From positions 1 through 22,382 of the forward strand of contig JBOGXB010000030.1 in NCBI GenBank assembly GCA_050694215.1: 22,382 nt of DNA, read 5' to 3'. Within the stretch, counting starts at the first letter, position 1. Each line of letters begins with the position of its first letter. The notes below the pieces were generated by a model that was given only the letters and a program-made list of their open reading frames with translations, was not told where the DNA came from and searched no databases. The stretch comes from JBOGXB01 sp050694215 (GTDB taxonomy: Bacteria; Actinomycetota; CADDZG01; WHSQ01). Shown here piece after piece: positions 21,001 through 22,382 of this stretch. The position numbers and the translations under genes were made by a program.

Positions 21001-22382
21001 GCCCACGCCACACGCCCGACACGTCCCGGACCTCTGCCTGGCCGCCGAGCTTCCCCTCTGTACCGACCTCCTTGGCAACACGAGTGACCTCGGCTGCGAA
21101 CGAGGACAGCTGGTCGACCATCGTGTTGATCGTGTCCTTGAGCTCGAGGATCTCGCCCTTCGCGTCGACGGTGATCTTCTTGGAGAGGTCTCCTTGCGCG
21201 ACGGCCGTTGTCACTGCGGCGATGTTGCGGACCTGGTCGGTCAGGTTCGCCGCCATGAAGTTCGCGTTGTTCGTGAGGTCCCGCCAGGTGCCGGACACGC
21301 CCTTCACGTCGGCCTGGCCACCCAGCCTTCCTTCGGTTCCGACCTCTCGGGCGACTCGGGTCACCTCGTCGGCGAAGGACGAGAGCTGGTCGACCATCGT
21401 GTTCAGAGTGTCTTTGAGCTCGAGGATCTCGCCCTTGACGTCGACGGTGATCTTCTGAGTCAGATCGCCATTCGCGACCGCAGTCGCGACCTGAGCGATG
21501 TTGCGGACCTGCGACGTCAGGTTCGAGGCCATGAAGTTCACCGAGTCGGTCAGGTCCTTCCACGTCCCGGATACGCCCTTCACCTGCGACTGACCGCCGA
21601 GCTTGCCTTCCGTTCCGACCTCGCGAGCGACTCGGGTCACCTCGTCGGCGAAGGAGGACAGTTGGTCCACCATCGTGTTGATCGTGTTCTTGAGCTCGAG
21701 GATCTCGCCCTTGACGTCGACTTTGATCTTCTGGGAGAGATCGCCCTTCGCCACTGCGGTCGTAACGGCGGCGATGTCCCGGACCTGATCGGTCAGGTTC
21801 GAAGCCATGAAGTTCACCGAGTCGGTGAGGTCCTTCCACGTCCCCGCTACGCCCTCGACCTTCGCCTGGCCGCCGAGCTTCCCTTCCGTACCGACCTCGC
21901 GAGCGACGCGCGTCACCTCGCCTGCAAAGGCCTGCAGGGTGTCCGTCATCGAGTTCAAGGTCTCGGCCAGAGCGGCGACCTCGCCCTTCGCCTCGACGGT
22001 GATCTTCTGACTGAGGTCTCCGTTCGCCACTCGTGTAGCGACCTGCGAGATGTTCCGCACCTGCGACGTCAGGTTCGAGGCCATGAAGTTCACGTTCTCG
22101 GTGAGCCCTTTCCAGGTGCCCGAGACGCCCTCGACCTGCGCTTGGCCGCCGAGCTTCCCTTCCGTACCGACCTCGCGGGCCACCCTGGTGACCTCGTCCC
22201 CGAAGGTCGACAGCCGGTCCACCATCGTGTTGATGGTCTCGGCCAGGGCCGCGACTTCGCCCTTGGTCTCGACGGTGATCTGCTTGGTGAGGTCACCGTT
22301 TGCGACCGCGGTCGTCACCTCCGCGATGCTTCGCACCTGGTTCGTCAGGTTGGACGCCATGAAGTTCACGTTCTCGGTGAGG
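18017..22382 (-). CDS. Poly-HAMP hybrid histidine kinase (Nik1-type), N-terminus beyond window
   Basis: At least 1,450 residues; the frame runs through the right edge. Numbering is from the Val at 22369, which is internal, not a start. Residues 1-460 are five 92-residue HAMP units, each with a V-x-x-V-A-x-G-D-L core and an EVTRVAREVGTEGKLGGQ linker; a sixth, shorter HAMP spans about 461-513. A GAF domain follows (about 521-690) and a coiled coil (about 690-770). HisKA carries SHELRTPLN (His781). The HATPase domain shows NLLSNAFKF, VTDTGIGIP and GGTGLGL. Three receivers follow: a degenerate one (about 1060-1175), REC2 (about 1180-1300, VVDLKLPD) and a canonical C-terminal REC3 (about 1328-1450, LMDIMMPEMDG, KPVD). 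No membrane helix is visible in this part. Repeated HAMP units of this type are the hallmark of fungal group III (Nik1/Os-1) kinases. It heads or continues the operon with cheR and cheB. Confidence 0.93.
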   Translation of the reverse strand, partial: LTENVNFMASNLTNQVRSIAEVTTAVANGDLTKQITVETKGEVAALAETINTMVDRLSTFGDEVTRVAREVGTEGKLGGQAQVEGVSGTWKGLTENVNFMASNLTSQVRNISQVATRVANGDLSQKITVEAKGEVAALAETLNSMTDTLQAFAGEVTRVAREVGTEGKLGGQAKVEGVAGTWKDLTDSVNFMASNLTDQVRDIAAVTTAVAKGDLSQKIKVDVKGEILELKNTINTMVDQLSSFADEVTRVAREVGTEGKLGGQSQVKGVSGTWKDLTDSVNFMASNLTSQVRNIAQVATAVANGDLTQKITVDVKGEILELKDTLNTMVDQLSSFADEVTRVAREVGTEGRLGGQADVKGVSGTWRDLTNNANFMAANLTDQVRNIAAVTTAVAQGDLSKKITVDAKGEILELKDTINTMVDQLSSFAAEVTRVAKEVGTEGKLGGQAEVRDVSGVWRGLTTNVNQMAASLTAQVRAIADVATAVTQGDLTRSITVEAQGEVSELKDKINQMIANLADTTKQNDEQDWLKSNLARITGLLQGQRDLQEVTKLIMSELTPTVSAQHGAFFLVEGTNGGSGDGEEAQALLKLKASYGYKARKSVSNRFTFGEGLVGQAALEQKSIVVTEAPEDYIKVTSGLGESAPVNIIVVPVLFEDQVLGVVELASLRPFSEVNQTFLDQLIETLGVVLNSIIANTRTEELLAESQRLTRELQSQSEELQTQQEELQQTNEELQEKAAQLAEQNREVEVKNREVEMARSSLEDKAQQLALSSKYKSEFLANMSHELRTPLNSLLILAKMMRDNEDGNLTEKQVEFASTIYTSGSDLLDLINDILDLSKVEAGKMDVNATEVPLSEIRGALEQSFHPVAQERSLEFVVTVSRNAPHRIVTDGQRLQQILNNLLSNAFKFTELGSVKVNVKNAPRGMSFQADRLNRAKRVVAFSVTDTGIGIPEQKLKLIFEAFQQADGTTSRRFGGTGLGLNISREIARLLGGEIRADSREGRGSTFTLYLPDTFEPPVEPDLPRIELGSPLVVEVPPGQAAAEASEEMPNELADDRATLQPADNSLLVIQGDPDLARGSMGAARAQGFKALGAVTAETGIALARDLQPDAILIDSDPGHLDGLVLLRRLKAEPTTRHIAVFMIAEPRIHQDALRSGAAACIERPATEEGLRDLLAGALDFVERPSKTLLVVEDDEVERKAITELIGGDDEVEIHAVGSSKDALALLRKGSVDCMVVDLKLPDMTGFDLLERIRKTDRFKNIPVIVYTGKDLTRREETRLKKLAESVIVKDARSPERLLEEASLFLHRAPARMPEAKRKMIEQLQAGDEVFAGKSILIVDDDVRNAFALTSVIEAKGIEVLYAENGRDALEALTQHPDIDLVLMDIMMPEMDGYETTKAIRSDKRFAELPIIALTAKAMRGDREKSIASGASDYIPKPVDTDQLFSLMRVWLYR
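20990..22369 (-). repeat. Five tandem 276-bp units encoding the HAMP repeats
   Basis: The DNA repeats in register with the protein. Unit boundaries on the minus strand are 22369-22094, 22093-21818, 21817-21542, 21541-21266 and 21265-20990. A sixth diverged partial unit begins at 20989. Each unit starts with a codon for V or A followed by NFMA(S/A)NLT. Units 3-5 share the KGEILELK segment, whereas 1-2 have KGEVAALAE, so there are two subtypes. The array continues toward the right edge, so the copy number is a minimum. Near-identical stretches make it prone to recombination and to assembly collapse. Confidence 0.9.

Noticed and set aside
20868..21839. 323-residue frame on the minus strand within the HAMP repeats
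   Set aside because: It is a second-frame shadow of the repeat array (its own repeats mirror the 276-bp period) with Arg/Gly/Asp-rich composition.

Overview
This window looks like a chromosomal piece of a high-GC, probably uncultured, member of the Actinomycetota. A WhiB-family protein with four conserved cysteines is present, a family essentially confined to Actinobacteria and their phages. A two-gene Get3/ArsA-like ATPase operon and a metallophosphoesterase both resemble members of the mycobacterial Rv3679-Rv3683 neighbourhood. GTG starts are frequent. No rRNA, tRNA or CRISPR array was seen.

Layout from left to right. Positions 1-467 are the right end of an IS3-family insertion sequence (C-terminal transposase fragment plus terminal repeat). 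Positions 618-1802 (-) encode a YbdK/GCS2-type carboxylate-amine ligase. It is divergent from a secreted CocE/NonD-type serine hydrolase (2017-3795, +) followed by a small secreted beta-rich protein (3813-4391, +). Positions 4399-6686 (-) are an NfeD-type membrane protease homologue with its slipin/SPFH partner. Positions 7001-10020 (+) are an operon of two ArsA/Get3-like ATPases and a third protein with a PNPOx-like C-terminal half. It converges on a whiB-type gene (10017-10262, -), the two stop codons sharing one CTAG.

The right half is signalling. Positions 10679-13809 (-) are a compact operon: a membrane-bound HAMP-PP2C (RsbU-like) phosphatase, a STAS anti-sigma-factor antagonist, a previously uncalled 45-residue single-span membrane protein, and a CopD-family membrane protein. 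A metallophosphoesterase runs divergently (13864-14739, +). From the right edge down to 14736 (-) lies a tightly coupled operon: a giant poly-HAMP hybrid histidine kinase of the fungal Nik1 type (N-terminus outside the window), CheR, a receiver-less CheB, a REC-PAS-histidine kinase, and a single-domain response regulator. Their junctions are 0 bp, 4 bp overlap, 4 bp overlap and 11 bp overlap.

How it may work together (inference): the signalling operon has kinases, methyltransferase and methylesterase but no chemoreceptor, CheW, CheA or DNA-binding output. The signal therefore probably leaves through protein-protein contact, and the neighbouring PP2C/STAS partner-switching pair is the obvious local candidate. 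Relative to the mycobacterial order, these modules lie between the WhiB gene and the Rv3683-like phosphoesterase, where a penicillin-binding protein gene (ponA2) is found in M. tuberculosis.
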